This document shows, in pieces, positions 33,669 through 47,471 of a DNA stretch of 64,000 bases (position 1 is the first letter of the stretch; the number at the start of each line of letters is the position of its first letter). Both the position numbers and the translations under genes were made by a program. The stretch is taken from positions 28,767,640 to 28,831,639 of the forward strand of contig CM022949.1 in assembly GCA_012931725.1 (NCBI GenBank). The letters are read 5' to 3'. The notes beneath the pieces are model-generated. The model saw only the letters and a program-made list of their open reading frames with translations. It made no database searches and had not been told where the DNA came from. Source of the DNA: Litsea cubeba. Its lineage: Eukaryota > Streptophyta > Magnoliopsida > Laurales > Lauraceae.

Positions 33669-36600
33669 CCCTTGGGCCACGCAATTCACGGGGAAGGTAT
33701 GAGGATCAAAAGAACTTGGTATGAGCTACATATATATAAAACTTCAAAGCCCATTTGATCATCCCAAGCTTTTCATCCTTTGCTCTCAACTTTAAGGAAT
33801 TTAGAAGGCATCTCTTCTTAGGATATGATTATTGCAATCTATGATACTTGGATACTTGTATAAGCCCAACGTATCCATATCAGATCAATATGATACTTGT
33901 ATTGGTAAGTGTTATAGGGAATAAGTTTAACATATCTTACTTATAAAGTCCTTTATTTCATATAGTTTTTTTAATATTTTTACTTCTCACAATAAGAAAT
34001 GCTAGAAATGAATGAACATAATAATAATTTCATTGATTCAAAAGTGATCTAAAGATAAAATCAAGACACCCGTATCCGTATCCGTGTCCTACATTTTCAA
34101 AAGTGAGGAATAGTATCCATGATCCCCTTATCTGTGTCTATATCTATATCCATATATGAGCATAATAGATTGCAATGGTAAGTAACAGTTAGACAACTAT
34201 CAAATTTGGGCTTGTACCAATTTATAAGGGGTAGGGGGTGAGGTATGAGGGTTCTGAATTGATCATAGGGTATCCCACTTGCTAAAAACTATAGGGTTCT
34301 CATATAAGGGTGCTAATATATGGGAGCTGATTTGATGCGATGAATTCACTTGGGCCTTTATATGGCCATGACTACAGTCATGGTGAAGGTGGGGTACGAA
34401 GAAGTCTAGAAAAGAGCTATGAATGTACAAAATATCAACTCCACTAGATTGTCCAAACCCCTTGATCTACAGCCCTTAAGTTTAACGATCTTAGGAGCTA
34501 TGATTTTTTTTTTGGATTATAATCCAACGACAGAAAACTATTGTAAGAGTGCCAAATCCGGGCTTATGTTAGTGTGAGGGGCATAACTTGATCATAGGTG
34601 GCCCAAGGTGAGTTCTTCGCACCTTCACCACACCATAAGTTCCTTGCACTAGATCATAAGCATGCACAAGACAGACAAACACACACTACACACACATATA
34701 TATAATGCTCTTGTGAGAGCAACTCTCATACTACTATTAGAGTAAGGGGGAACATATTGAATCCATATTTTTTGGGTGCTATAGCGCATGCACGTCCTAT
34801 AGTGCAACCCACTTGATCACCCATCCGAATGGGCAACACACAATGAGGCCTCTCGAATTACACTGACCCCATTATTTTACACCCATCCAAATAGGTTGAA
34901 CTGTTGGATCAATAATCGATTTTGTAGGGGGGGGGGAACCTTATAAGCCATGATCAAGGGATTAGGATGATTAGGTGGCCCTAAATTCTATAAACAAGTA
35001 GGGCCCATTTAAATATTCAAAACCCACTAAGCCCCATCCCTGAGTAGTCCCCACAAAAAAGGCATGTAGGGGATTCCCTGTGTGACATGAGGAGGGGATC
35101 ACCCATATATATAAGGAAACATTCCTGCGATTCAGTGTGCACGGTCTTATTGTTTATATTGGCTATTAGGGCCCACTGGGGCCCAATAGATCATGGGACA
35201 TTAGGGCGGGAGGGGGGTGAAAATATATAATAATGATGAACCCAAATATAAAAATAGGGATAATCTCATTCATTTAAACCTTTGATATGTGGCCCACAAG
35301 TTAAATGAATTCATATTAAAAAAAGTCGACCCTCAATCCAATAGCCCTATCCATTCAATGGGTGCAAACCCCAAGGTTTGGTGACTATCAGGACACTAAA
35401 AAAAGAGACTTTTAGCAATTGTCGGGGAAAAAAATAGACCACCACTAAAAGGTTTTTTTGGGAATGAATTTCTTCGCTAAAATTGTTGCTAATGCCTAGA
35501 TTCTATCTTAAGATGGTCTTGTTTGTGAATGGTCTGGATGGATCATAAGGTGGGTCTTACTATGTTGCTCTCATCATAACTGTATATCCTTACGATACAT
35601 CTAGTTGTTTGGGGCAACCCGGGACCCCACATATCATGGAAAAGGGGGAATCGAAAGATCCAAGTGGGACCCACTAGATATCAAATTTGAAATCGATATG
35701 ATGCCCTTAGCCCCTTCATTTGTGGCCAACAAGTTTGACGACTTTATTTTAAAAATAAGATCCTCAATCCAACGGTCTAGTACATTCGAGTCGGTGCAAA
35801 CCCATGAGATCGGTGACTATCGAGGGGGGGCTCCATTCAGATGGTCCCAAGGTGGGGGCCGCTAGGTGGTATGTATCCTCTTATGGGTTCATTTTCAGTG
35901 CATATAGTACACAGAGAATTTTATGTGCACCTCATAGTGGGGCCCGCTTGATCATCCATCCAAATGGATCATACACGAGAATCCCTTGAATAACACTAAT
36001 CACATTTTGTACACCCATTCGACTGGATTACACCATTGGATCGACTATGTAACATTTTGCAAGGGGTGAGAATTTTTGGGTCATTGATCAAGGAGTTAGG
36101 ATGACCAAGTGGCCTCATATATTATACACTGGTAGGCCCAAATAGATCTTTCAATCCCCCAGCCGGGCCCCCATAGTAAGGTGCGTGCCCACCACACTCA
36201 AGGGATAGAGTCTATATATATGTATCCTATGCTTTAAAAGAGATACCTCTTTAAGGATTGCATTAGTAGTAAAACTTTAAGTCCGTTGTGGCACCCACTG
36301 GGATATATGCCCGTTATGGGAGGATAATGTTATGGTGAGGTCTTATTATGGACATAGTTTTGGTGAAAAATCATCTCAATCATATCTTCACAACTATTGA
36401 TTTAGGGGCCTTAAAGTTTAACTGTTTTTTAAGCTACATTTTTAATGAAATTTATATCAACAACGAGTATAATTAGATTATAGTATCAAATTCGGGTGAA
36501 TGCTAATATATAAAGAGTTAAAGAATGCGAGGGGGGCTGGATTTACCATTAATCTCTAAGATTCAAGATTTCTTCCATCCAACCATTGAAGTCAAAAGAT

Positions 36601-39600
36601 TCAGCCGCTAAATTTGATCACAACTACGATCCCCTGTGTGAATGGAATACTAGAGTGCCCATCCCAATCTCACATGACAAAATCAGCAGGTCCCATATAA
36701 TTTGATGTGTCTGAATGAATTTTGATGTGCTGACTTGTCAGACCATCATCAGAAGTTAAAATTTCTGTTTATAGACTGATCACATGCTCCTCCATAGAAT
36801 TCTCTAGGTCTTCCGGGACACCATCTTAGAATTTTCTTCCAGTAGATCTTCCCTTGTAATACCTTTGGCGGCCTCATTATCTATGTTAGGTTCCTAAAAT
36901 TTATCACATGGATATCATCCACATAATTACCAAATCATTTTATAGCTTTAGACTGAAAATGCAACCATCCCATCTAAACTCCCTGTATTTGCTGAATAGT
37001 ACTAAATCTTGGTCATTGGATCAAAGTAACTATCTGTTTGGATGGCAAAATAAATCTTGTACACTATGGAAGAAAAAGGGGAAGGAGGGGTCAATTTTAG
37101 TCCCATTGTTTTCTATTGTAAGGGAGTGATCAATTCCACTCATCTTTGTTTAGATTTGTAAAGATGGCCCTACTCATTGACTTACTTTCTACGCTTGTGC
37201 CGAATCACATGAAAAATACAGCTTTAAAGTCATTATCCAATTCCTAGAATTGGGTGAAAAATTCTTGTCCACTGACATTGCCTTCCATGAGGATTGATTC
37301 TACTGTGTCGTCATTTTCATGCTGGAAGTTAAGGTTTGTCTTTTTTTCTTTCTCGGCTCTTGATTAGTCGGGCACCTAGCTACTAGCTTCAATTTACATG
37401 TTTCTGGGGGCAATCCTTACTGCCAAAGGATCAGACTAACATAATAAATCAAGCAACCATTAGAGAATATAATGATAGAATTCTGTCTTTCTTTGTTTAT
37501 TTTTAGTTTTTTATAATGTTGATCGATCACTAGAGAAAGTTGTTCATTTATCATTCACATCCTTATTATATTAGAAAATAACTTTTTCCTCGCAAATCCA
37601 AATTACATTTATGGAATCTATATCCGTACTAGACTATTTTTTTGGAGGTACTCCAACCAAGAGAGCTGAGACCCAACAGTCCCCACGAAGTGGGAAGATA
37701 AGCCCAATATACAAGTGAGAAGAGAGTGCCGCACCCAGGGATTATTCAGGTTGTAGCATTGGGGTGCTAGTCCTCAAATATGGAACCATGGCTCTGAACT
37801 AGACCCAGAGATTATTCAGGTCCAAAAGTATAAACCATACCCAAATAAAAAAGAGGCCAAATACTGGACCCTAACCCCATTTTCTTAATTTGGTCTTTGA
37901 AGTTTTTTTTTTAATTAAGATTTGTTTTTATTTTTGTTTGGGTCATTGAAGTATTTAGGGACCTTATTATTTTTTTTTTTCAGTTTGCCATTTAGGAAAA
38001 AAAAAGGTATTTGGGGACCAATTTCATCCTTATGCGCGCACAAGAAAGAATTAGTAGCCTAGCTAGAGAGATGATTAGGGAAATGAGCATATCAGGGGAA
38101 TATTTTTAAAGTCACATCATTACTCTATTAATAATGTGTCCATCATCATCAATTAATTGGTATTCATTGTATTTACTAACTTAATGATTTATATTATAAG
38201 TGAGGAAGATAGGGGAGAGGGGCTGAAGGAGGTTTATATAGACATCACCCACCACACAAAAAGAAAAGGACCAATTCTTATCCATTAATTCTACAAAATA
38301 GAACTATAATTAATGGGTAGGTTCTATTCCTTTGTAATCAAGCAAAAAAGTGTTCTCTCTATTGAGTATGAATGGTTAGACCACTTGCCATTAGTCCTCT
38401 TAATAATGCATGGGAGAATCAAGAGAACTTGTGTAAACCATGACATGTAGCTATAGATGGTGCCAATTACTTCAAGCCATGTTTTCCTTGGATTACATTT
38501 AGATTTGGAATTACATCCTTTTTGGTAAAAGATCTGGAATTATATCCTTATTTGTATTATAAGGATTTCATGTTCAAGTCAAACATGCTAAGAAGATTCT
38601 CTACATTCTAAGAGATTAAAAATCACCTAATCTTCCAATCAAACAAGAATTAGTGAATATCGTATAACATGTGGTGTTTCATTTAACTATAACACCATTA
38701 TGGCAGGACAAGTTATGAATCCTCACAACACTATCACTGACCTAAAACTTCTTTTAGAGAGATATTAAATTATTGACCCACTGCCACTTGGGTAAACCTA
38801 ACTAAAAGACAAGGACCCATTTAAACATGGAAGTCATTTCAACGACGAGGATCCTTTTATTATGAAATTCAAAGATAAAGCCACACATTCTACATTCCAC
38901 AGCCTCAAAAGTTTTTCAAAAGACCTCCGAAGTGGAGACATTTTTAGATTTTTTTTTTTAATGTCTTTCTATGGTCAATCCAATATCTTTACACATATCT
39001 ATTTCCTACTACTAAGAATACATTGGGTTACTTGGGCCGCTGGATCAAAACTTGTAGCTTGTGGTTCCAAGGTCGTAGTCAACTCTCAATCCATGATCTT
39101 AGACTTTTTTCTTTCCTTTTTGGTTTAAATGATCTTGACTCGTTAGAGGTAGAGGATAAGATAATTCATATTTTTGGACCACTCATATAGATACAACTTT
39201 TTTTTTTTTTTTAAATTTCTGGGTGGGGAAAGTTTTGGATCCATGATTTCAGGTATTAATTGATGCTAAGGATCCAAAATTCCCATCATAATCCACATGT
39301 GATGTTTGATTGATGAGAATGTAGGGACAGCCTCATGGTTGGATATCCAATTTTCACACTCAACTGTTCAGGATTTGATTTTTGAATTTTTTTTTTTTTT
39401 ATGTGTGCAGACGATACTCTCCTTTAAATGTATGTGTATGTTACTTTCTTTTCCGTGTCTGTCGAATAGGTTCTTCTATAGTATAGCAGTCAAGATAAGC
39501 GGGTATATATAAATCTCAGCTTCAGCTATAAAATTAATGGAAGTAGTCCTCAAAACATGAGGGATTATTTGTTCTTCCCAAACCTTTCCAATATAAATCT

Positions 39601-42600
39601 CGGTCTGTGTGCATATTATTTGAAAAAAGAAACAAATAAATAGATAGATAAAACAGCCGTCCAATAGCCGCCTCTTGACTTGCCTAAAGTAGTCATGAAG
39701 GTGCATGTCAAGAGGAGTTTTCAAGGAGACTGTGGGCCCAGGTACAGTGATGGAAATAGGGGTACCTGTTGGGAATACATTTACCCGTTTAATTTTCAAG
39801 CCTGATTCTTGTTTTTCCTATCAAAAGAAAAGGGGGTTTTGAGTTTGGGTTTGTGTTTATATACTTCTAGATCCATTATTTGGATCTGGACCCAAATAAA
39901 TGAGGAAGGTAATAACAAACAGTGAGTTGTAAGAACCAATTTGTGTGGCCCATATGGACCAACCACGGATCAATCTGCCACCTTTACACCCCAACCAACG
40001 ATTTTGAAGTTACCCCATTTTATGCCTAAAGAAGCTGTTGCTCTTATGCTAGATTGGAGAAAACCCATTTTTATCAGTTTTTTTTCAGGTGTAGAGATCA
40101 ATATCTATAACTGAATTGATTAATTAGATTTTTTGGGGCATCTATATCCATGGATAGAGCCTTGGTACCCATCATTGACATGCATCAAAGTAGCCCCATG
40201 AAAGTGAATTTTTTTTTTTTATAGAAATGTGAGGAATTTTCTCATTTAAGCAAAGTGGGGCCCGCTAAAACTCACCTCTAAAGGATCTGAGATCATCGAG
40301 ATAAACCAAACCCACAGCCCCCCTAAAAAATATAAAATAAAATCGGAAGAACCTTTTATCCTAATTGCAATGGTGCGGTCGGTCCATGAGTATCAAATTG
40401 GGTCTGGCGGGAATTTAGAATGGGATGATGAGTGAGTGAACGTGAGCTGGATAAGAGAGATCCTACAAGTGGGTCCCCACTGAGGACACCAAGGAGAATG
40501 CCTTTGTATCTACTCAGCCACTTTCAGCAAAGGCAAGGCTGTCCCTGAGCTTGACAACCTAGTTTGTAGGGTTTGCTTAGAAGTATGGTAATCATTAGAG
40601 GAGGTAGACGGATAGACTTTTAGAATTTTGTTTTCCATGCAATATATTTGATCCCCACCTTTAAATCTTGGTGGTCCTGTTCTGATGATGGCGAGAATTA
40701 AAAATCCCACACTGCCCTCGCATGAGATTCTAGCATGCAGATAGAATTGCTAGAGGGGTTTAAAAGGTTCTCTGGGACCTACCTATGTTTAGAAGATGGG
40801 AACTAGTCATTAAAAGAAGTTGTCCAAATCCTTTTAACCATCAGATAAAGTCAGATGGGTGTCCAAATCTGAATCCTCAGATTCAAAGCCCCAAAGAACT
40901 GTATGAATTGGAAATTTGTTTCAGTACTAAATCACAGGAGAAACTTGTGCAAAGGGCTTTCAGAAAGAAGAAAAAAAAAAAATTGTAAAGGGATTAGGTT
41001 TATCATCGTTGGACGGTTGGCCTCACATGATTAGGTAGTTTTCAAATGCATCATGCCAGTCCTCTTTGATAGACTGGTCGGCAACTAAGATGGCTTCTGT
41101 AGCATCTAATCAATATTCATCTACTAGAGAAACAGTAGAAACCCAAGGTGAATCATATCAAATGGTCATTCTTGATTGGCTACTGAGCCTACTTTATACG
41201 TGCTCTTGATCCTAGGTGAATCATATCAGATGGCTTTTGAATTTTGAAAAAAGTGGGTGGCCTTTCGGTCCATACAGAAGACAGAGGCTCCACTGGCAGC
41301 ACTACCTACCATGCAGCTGATTGGCATAGTTACATTCCTGAATCCTACCCACCCTGCTGCTCTTTTGCTTTTTTTGGTTAGAAAAAAAAAAAAAAAAAAA
41401 AAAACTATTCCATTTGAAACAGTGCTGATCAAACCATATTTTTTCATTACTCAATCCACAGTAGTTATTCCATTTGAAACAGTACATATTTCAAATATCT
41501 CAGTTGGAGATCTCTCTCTCGTTTTTTTTATAAGAAGTGTATAAAAGAAATATGACAAGATAATGTATTTGTATTTTAACTAGACACATAGATAGTGATG
41601 CTGTCCAACATGAAGACTGCAGTGAAAGACCAAGCCCAAGAACTCTTTGGATTTGTATTTGTATTTTATATATGATTCACAAATATTTCTATGGATTATT
41701 CTCAATTTGGAAACTATATCTCTCTCTGAGTTGGGTTTGCCCTTCTCTCTATCCAGTAAACTTGTGGCATGGAGGCTTATATAGTCCAGTGGTGACTCCA
41801 TACAAAATACATTTTGATAGATTAGGCGTATGCATGCAAAAGATGTGAATTATTTGATGTTGCCAACCATAAATAGGAAGGATTTTTTTTTGAACTATTC
41901 ACTACTTTCATATTTACATTTATATTCAATTTCTTTGAACGAACAGATAATAAAGTATGATCTAACAACCTTTCATTTTAATGTCATGTGTTAAGGCATC
42001 GAACATCAAAATCCTCTCTTAGTGAGGTTAGAACATGGGTTCAAGCCCTAATTGGTATCTGTAGGGAGTCATCAACCATCCTTCTAATTAAGGGTCTTGT
42101 GAGTAGGGTGGGACCCTACTATCACTAGTGCACTCACGGGCAGGGAAAAAAGTAAAAAAAATAAGTGGACGAGTAGATGTGTAATATAAAAAATTGTCAA
42201 TATTGACAAATTCCTTATGGTTACATGAAAGGAAAATTCTACTGTAAGGACATCTTCTGTCTTTACCTTGAAAATGAATAAATGAGAAGGAGATTGGTGA
42301 GGCTCACTTGCCTCGTTATAGAAGATGTAGTTAATTTAAATAACAGAGTTTGATAAATTAATTAACTATCTTTTAAGGAATCAATATCATTGATTACTAA
42401 AAAACTATCTCCAAAAGAATATTAATGAATGATTCATGTGTCCTAAGAATCTAGAGTTTGTTTGCAAGTTGAATAAGGGTTTCTTTTTTAAAAAAAAAAA
42501 AGTTTCAATAAAAGACAATTTTTTTTTGCTAGTGAGATAATTGTATTAAAAAAGCTAAGAAAATAAAATTACGAAAGGAAAAAAAGAAAGAACAAAACAT

Positions 42601-42737
42601 ATCAAATGAAACAATGGTGAGACTGAACCGCATCATTTCCTTGCGATTTTACTACCACATCCTCATGCCTCTTCCACGTTTCTACTTCTCTGGATAGTTG
42701 TAACTGATGGAGAAGCTTTGTGTGGTATTGTACAACT
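33669..42737. other. long gene-free region with degenerate repeats
   Basis: No host gene is supported in this 9-kb stretch. It contains a set of diverged duplicated segments at 34.2-36.5 kb (separate entry), (TA)/(T) runs, many poly-T/poly-A tracts (for example 39199-39212 and 41382-41404) and a possible SINE-like segment near 41981-42150 with a GGGTTCAAGCCCT B-box-like sequence. All reading frames are short and lack family motifs. Confidence 0.5.
34195..36530. repeat. degenerate dispersed duplications (unidentified repeat family)
   Basis: Diverged same-strand copies are visible. 34760-35030 resembles 35860-36170: shared order of CTTGATCA.CCATCC.AATGG, ACACCCAT.C.A.T.G.TT, TTGGATC.A and GATCAAGG..TTAGGATGA. 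35260-35400 resembles 35690-35830: GTGGCC.ACAAGTT, CCTCAATCCAA, GGTGCAAACCC and GGTGACTATC. 34375-34530 resembles 36330-36450. The identity is too low for recent duplication. The rich GGCCCAC.TGGATCAT phrases suggest fragments of one old repeat family. Confidence 0.6.
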
Positions 42738-42746
42738 TTATATTTA

Positions 42747-43169
42747 GGGGGATAATTACCGTACGGACGGTCTTAAAGCTGACAATTATCATATATCTGT
42801 TCAATCCGTAGGATATCGTAGGCTGCGATATCCTAGGATGTAGGATATCCCACAATCAATTAAACAGTCTGGATATTTTTTTCTCTTGATTGCGGGACCA
42901 CCAAACCACCATCCAAACCGTTGGAGCACCAAATTTGCGATATTAGTTCTTACACTTATACAGCTATCCAACGGTTTGGATGGTGGTTTAGTGGTCCCAC
43001 AGTCAAGAAAAAAAAATGTGAACTGTTTAAGTGATTGTGGGATATCTTATATCCCTAGGATATCGCAGCTTGCGGTATCATACGGATAAAATAACTACTG
43101 TAAATATATATTTTTGGGCTGTTCTGGGGCTATTGTCAGCTTTAAGACCATCCGTACGATAATTGCCCC
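42747..43169. mobile_element. palindromic MULE-type MITE, 423 bp, perfect 9-bp TSD
   Basis: The perfect 9-bp direct repeat TTATATTTA flanks it (42738-42746 and 43170-43178). The ends GGGGGATAATTACCGTACGG and CCGTACGATAATTGCCCC are inverted repeats, and pairing continues almost to the centre: CGGTCTTAAAGCTGACAAT against ATTGTCAGCTTTAAGACC, then GGATATCCTA/TAGGATATC, then CCACCATCCAAACCGTTGG against its complement. A 9-bp duplication is the Mutator-superfamily signature. It has no transposase and would transcribe into a long hairpin. Confidence 0.93.
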
Positions 43170-43178
43170 TTATATTTA

Positions 43179-46100
43179 TTGTTGACTTTCATTTCTCAAA
43201 TGTAACAGTTTTTATTTTTAACAATGCTGAACTTTAGTGGAAGATTTTCTCATGTGCTCTTGTGCCCTCCGCTGGTCCATTCAGATCGGTGCCATCATCA
43301 CAAAAAGACCCGGTGAACTCCAGGGGTTCTGCCTTTGGAGAGTTCCAACCTTGTACAGTAAGGTAACACTACCACTCCTTACGACTTTTTCTTACTAGGG
43401 TAAGAAGCCGTTCTCGTTAATTTGCTACTACGTACAATCCTCAATTAATAAGTTAGTTCAGATATCGGTAACTGATAGTGCAATAAATTGGGTTGGATTG
43501 TACTCAACCCATTTATCAATTGAGTAAAAAATGTCGACCCAAACCTTTAAAGTTTTCAAGTCTAGTTTGATATGGGTTGGTGGGTTGGGTCAGGAATTAC
43601 CACCCCAAGTGGGGCAGGGAAATATTCAACTTAGTCAAAGCATTCAGACACTTTAATACAGTAGACCCAAGTGTAACAACAACAAACATTTAATAAGCTG
43701 TTGTTATTTTCGTGTGTATTATTATAGAATTCGGCAGCAGAGCAGATGCATGTACTGTCCAATAATTGAAGATGGAAAAGGACACAACACACAAGGAAAT
43801 GGGAAAGGGAAAACATTCCATATGATACTTTCACTTGTACGGGAAGCTCTAGGGACCCACAGGTCACATGGCCGTACTCCTGGTGGATCTGGGCAGTCCA
43901 TCTTGCTGGGATGCCATGCTGCAACAACAGCAGCAGTGATTCAACAGAAAGAAAAAGAACAGGAGTTGATTTCTAGTCCTCACTTCTTTGTATTTTTCCT
44001 TCACCATGTGCTAGTGTTTGGAGGAGACATATCATCTTCTGGCATAGTTTTAAGGCAGACTTTCTGTGTCCCATACCTACGGTGCCAGCATGTGTATGGC
44101 TTGTACTGAGACTCACCTTAAGACATTGCTAGAGAATTAGATTGTTTCTTGAATTGCAACTATATGGTGGTTGACTCACTGAGAATCCAATCAAGACATA
44201 GTGACTGCCCTTGTTAAGGTCTATCTGGTTTTCATACCTCATTCCTCAAAGAAAACAACAAACAAGGTTTGCCCATAAACACTAAAGGGTGGAACACCTT
44301 TGACTGCCAATCAACCTTTTGTGTGCAGATTTTATGCAAATTTGAGTATGTATTTTTTTTCCATCATATCAGAAAATATAAATCTTGCTAAACAACCTCT
44401 CTAGTGTAGTCTAGCCATGTGGTGTTAAATTAATTTTCTGTCAGTGGGTTCATTTTATACCATCAAAGGATGTTCTTGTAGCATATTATTTGCACAAAAT
44501 CACATACACTCATTTCATTTTCCACTGTTAAATTCATTTAGATGTTGCAGGCTAATGGCCTACATGACATTGGCTCTGGTGCAACATCTCATATTGAGAG
44601 ATAATTATGGCCAATGCTCGAAAGTTGATAATCACATGTATTTGTTGTTTCTAAGGTGCTTTAAGCAAGAAAATTCCATATAGAACTTACGGATGGTTTA
44701 TGTGCAGAAACAATACTTACATAAGTGGCAACGTCTTTAACATAGCAGAGGAAGGTCAAAATCATTAATTTGATTTCAATTTCAACTGTTTATCTTACCA
44801 TTCTACTCTCATGATTCTAAGTAGTGGTTCCCACAAACTAATTTGGAGTATGGACCACCGTAATGGAGAGAAATCTTATTTTCAAGCAAATTAAATATAT
44901 ACATAGCAGGGGCCACTGGCAAAATTTAAACCACTCTAAACGAAAGTCCTACGTATATCGGCTCTAGGCTAAATTTCACTTTGATAGAACTTGGGCTTAT
45001 TATCAAATTGATAAGACCACTGGTAAAATTTAAACCACTCTAAACAAAAGTCCTATGTATATTGGCTCTAGGCTAAATCTCACTCTGATAGAACTTGGGC
45101 TCATTATCAAATTGATAACATGTGAAACACACAAATAAAATCCACAAAACATTGAGAATGAAATTATGTGCGTGGCTTATTCATGATCAATCTAAAAGTA
45201 GCCTTAGCTCCACTTGAAGTGAAATTCGATCAAGAGCATATACCACTACGAGACACATTTTGAGCAGTTTGAATTTTACAAGTTATGACCCCATGAATGC
45301 ATTTCTCTAATTTCCAACATCTGAGGATCTGAGCTACTTGATTTGACCTGAAAGGCGGGTCCAAGGAACCCAAAACACATACTCTCATGACCCGAATTCT
45401 AATCCATGGGTCATGTGCCATGAGCAGGTTAGATCGAACAAAGATAGATCCCACAAAGAGTGAAATTAGATGGTGAGGATGAAAAGATCTTATCCTTTTT
45501 CCTTAAACCATGAAGAAACAAGGCTTTCCTTATCTAATTTCCTGCCTATAATTTCGCGGCTATTGTCACTTGACAATGAACACGTTCTACTACTAACCAG
45601 ATTTTCAACTTAATAGTTACAAAAGTCATCTTCTGTCCATGCCTTAAGTAGCAAATTAACAACATACAAGGATAGGTTTTCAGTTGGAACCATGAAGCAA
45701 GAAGCCTACGTGTTATTCCTTCTAATGGAGCTTTATCTGGTGGAAAAGGATAAGCTGCAGTTGGCCGGCCAAGGAAATCTGGTATTGATAACAACAGGAG
45801 CATTAGAATTGTATTAAGCTGGTTATTGTCACATCTAGGAGACTAAAGAGTCCGACTCTTAGGGTCAAGTGAAAGAAAACAAAAATGCTTTATTGGTAAT
45901 CTAAACACCTTTCATCTGTTCTTCCAGACTTGAGATAAGTAAATTAATCAAAAATTCTCTTTCCTACATATGCTGAATATGTTACAATTTCCATTTGCAA
46001 ACACCATTTTCATACAATCTTTACGTACAATATTCATTGTTACTACATTTGCTTTGACTAGTCATATAGATGTCATTTTAACTATAGAAGATGATTCCTA

Positions 46101-46561
46101 TAACTCATGGTCAGCATAGAACACACATGTCTCGCTTGTCCCAATAGATGGGGCATCTAAGTCCACACTAACCAAAGGCCTTCCTAGAATCTACATGAGA
46201 CTAAAGAAAAATCAATGGTACAAAGTAACTAAAGTCTTAGCTGATTCTTGACGTCTCATGTCGGCTGGGGCTAAATCGTCAAGGTGTGTTTGCCTAGAGG
46301 CCTTTCTTTCCCTTTATTTTATCATTATGAGTTGACAAATGATAATATTAGTACGATTTTGTAGTCTTAATCCAGTAGTCTTAAATCTTAATCCAGTGTT
46401 GTGATAATATTTGTAAGTTTAAAGTTCCACAAGCCTGTCTCTTTTCATTTCAACCAAGACTCAAACCTAACTATCTTATTAATTAGATTTTGATATTCGT
46501 TTTCGACTCTCCTACTAGCTAGCGATGATGTTATTGGTACGTCATTGGCAAATATGATTAG
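43179..46561. other. intergenic
   Basis: No gene is supported; the frames at 43631-43927, 43714-44109 and 44444-44683 show no domain. GGGTTGG-rich sequence at 43480-43600 looks like MITE-type subterminal DNA without matched ends. A 104-bp tandem duplication lies at 44913-45119. Confidence 0.55.
44913..45119. repeat. two-copy 104-bp tandem duplication
   Basis: Copy 1 (44913-45016) and copy 2 (45017-45119) share CCACTGG.AAAATTTAAACC through TTATCAAATTGATAA with only a handful of transitions, such as CGTATATCGG versus TGTATATTGG. The differences are mostly C-to-T, as expected for methylated repeats. Confidence 0.9.
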
Positions 46562-46566
46562 GTAAC

Positions 46567-46842
46567 TGTTAGGAAAATAACAACAAAGATATAACCAAAC
46601 AACACAAAGAAGACACATATATTTACGCGGTTCCCTCGAGATTGAGGTACGTTCACGAATCACACCAATTTCACTATACTCAAAGTCAGAAGATGAGAAT
46701 ACAAGATACAAGATCTGTGGCGGCTATGCTAGGGTTACATAAAGGTGCAGAGTAATATTATTACGGCTATATTAGTTAGATCCGCGACAGTGGACCTGTG
46801 TTAACAGTCTAAATCGAGTGTAATCTGGCTCCACATATAACA
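46567..46842 (+). mobile_element. possible solo LTR of a Ty1-copia element
   Basis: The segment starts TGTTAGGAAAATAAC and ends ATATAACA. The flanks GTAAC (46562-46566) and GTACC (46843-46847) match at 4 of 5 positions. The interior TATTTACGCGGTTCCCTCGA with GAGGTACGTTCACGAATC resembles the 'tttacgtggttc..acgtccacg' stretch common in plant copia LTRs. No internal domain or second LTR is adjacent, so it is either a solo LTR or a truncated small element. Confidence 0.5.
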
Positions 46843-47285
46843 GTACCATAAATGGCAGTGGTGTGTCATGTTTAACTCAACCCGCCCCACCATTTTATAA
46901 CCCATTTGCTTGAACATAAAAATTATTTTTGTTCATTAAATGATTAATATTTCTTTCGAATCAACAAGAGTTGGATATAATTAGGAAAAAGGAAAAATTG
47001 CAGTGACTTGAATTCATTTGTAGGAAAGTTTAGTATCACATATCCTATACCCATAAATGGTTACATGGTGACCATCGTCAAATTCTAACCTATTGTTCCC
47101 AGGCAACATGAAAGCATCGAAGAATGTCTGATACTAATTTTGATCAAGGTAATGATGATGTCTGAGAAAAATTACTCATGTATTTCTAGGGGAATTAAGC
47201 CTAAAAATTGAATATTTGTATATACATATATCTGTATGGTGGAAGACAGAGAATACTTCTCAATTTAAAAGGTGAATGACAACCA

Positions 47286-47447
47286 CCATTTCATTTCATA
47301 TCCAGGCCTAACAAATTCATTCAACCATTTCATTTCATATCCATGGCCTATTTGTTTAATTGAAATGAATAGCTCCCACCTTAACACCATTTCATTTCAT
47401 ATCCATGGCCTATTTGTTTAATTGAAATGAATAGCTCCCACCTTAAA
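47286..47447. repeat. 62-bp tandem repeat, two full copies plus a partial one
   Basis: The full units at 47325-47386 and 47387-47447 are virtually identical (ACCATTTCATTTCATATCCA, then TGGCCTATTTGTTTAATTGA, then AATGAATAGCTCCCACCTTA). A truncated, diverged unit begins at 47286. Confidence 0.9.
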
Positions 47448-47471
47448 CCCCCCCCCCCCCCCCCCCCCCCC
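47448..47471 (+). repeat. C homopolymer, 24 bp
   Basis: Twenty-four consecutive C residues directly after the tandem repeat. This is the second very long G/C homopolymer of the window (the other is at 21312-21332). Confidence 0.9.

Noticed and set aside
42886..43089. 67-residue frame in the palindromic MITE
   Set aside because: Falls across the hairpin centre; no protein similarity.
43714..44109. 131-residue frame
   Set aside because: No domain, cysteine-rich by chance, flanked by AT-rich intergenic DNA.
46567..46842. Complete TRIM or small LTR pair
   Set aside because: Only one LTR-like unit is present; a second copy was not found nearby, so it was listed only as a possible solo LTR.
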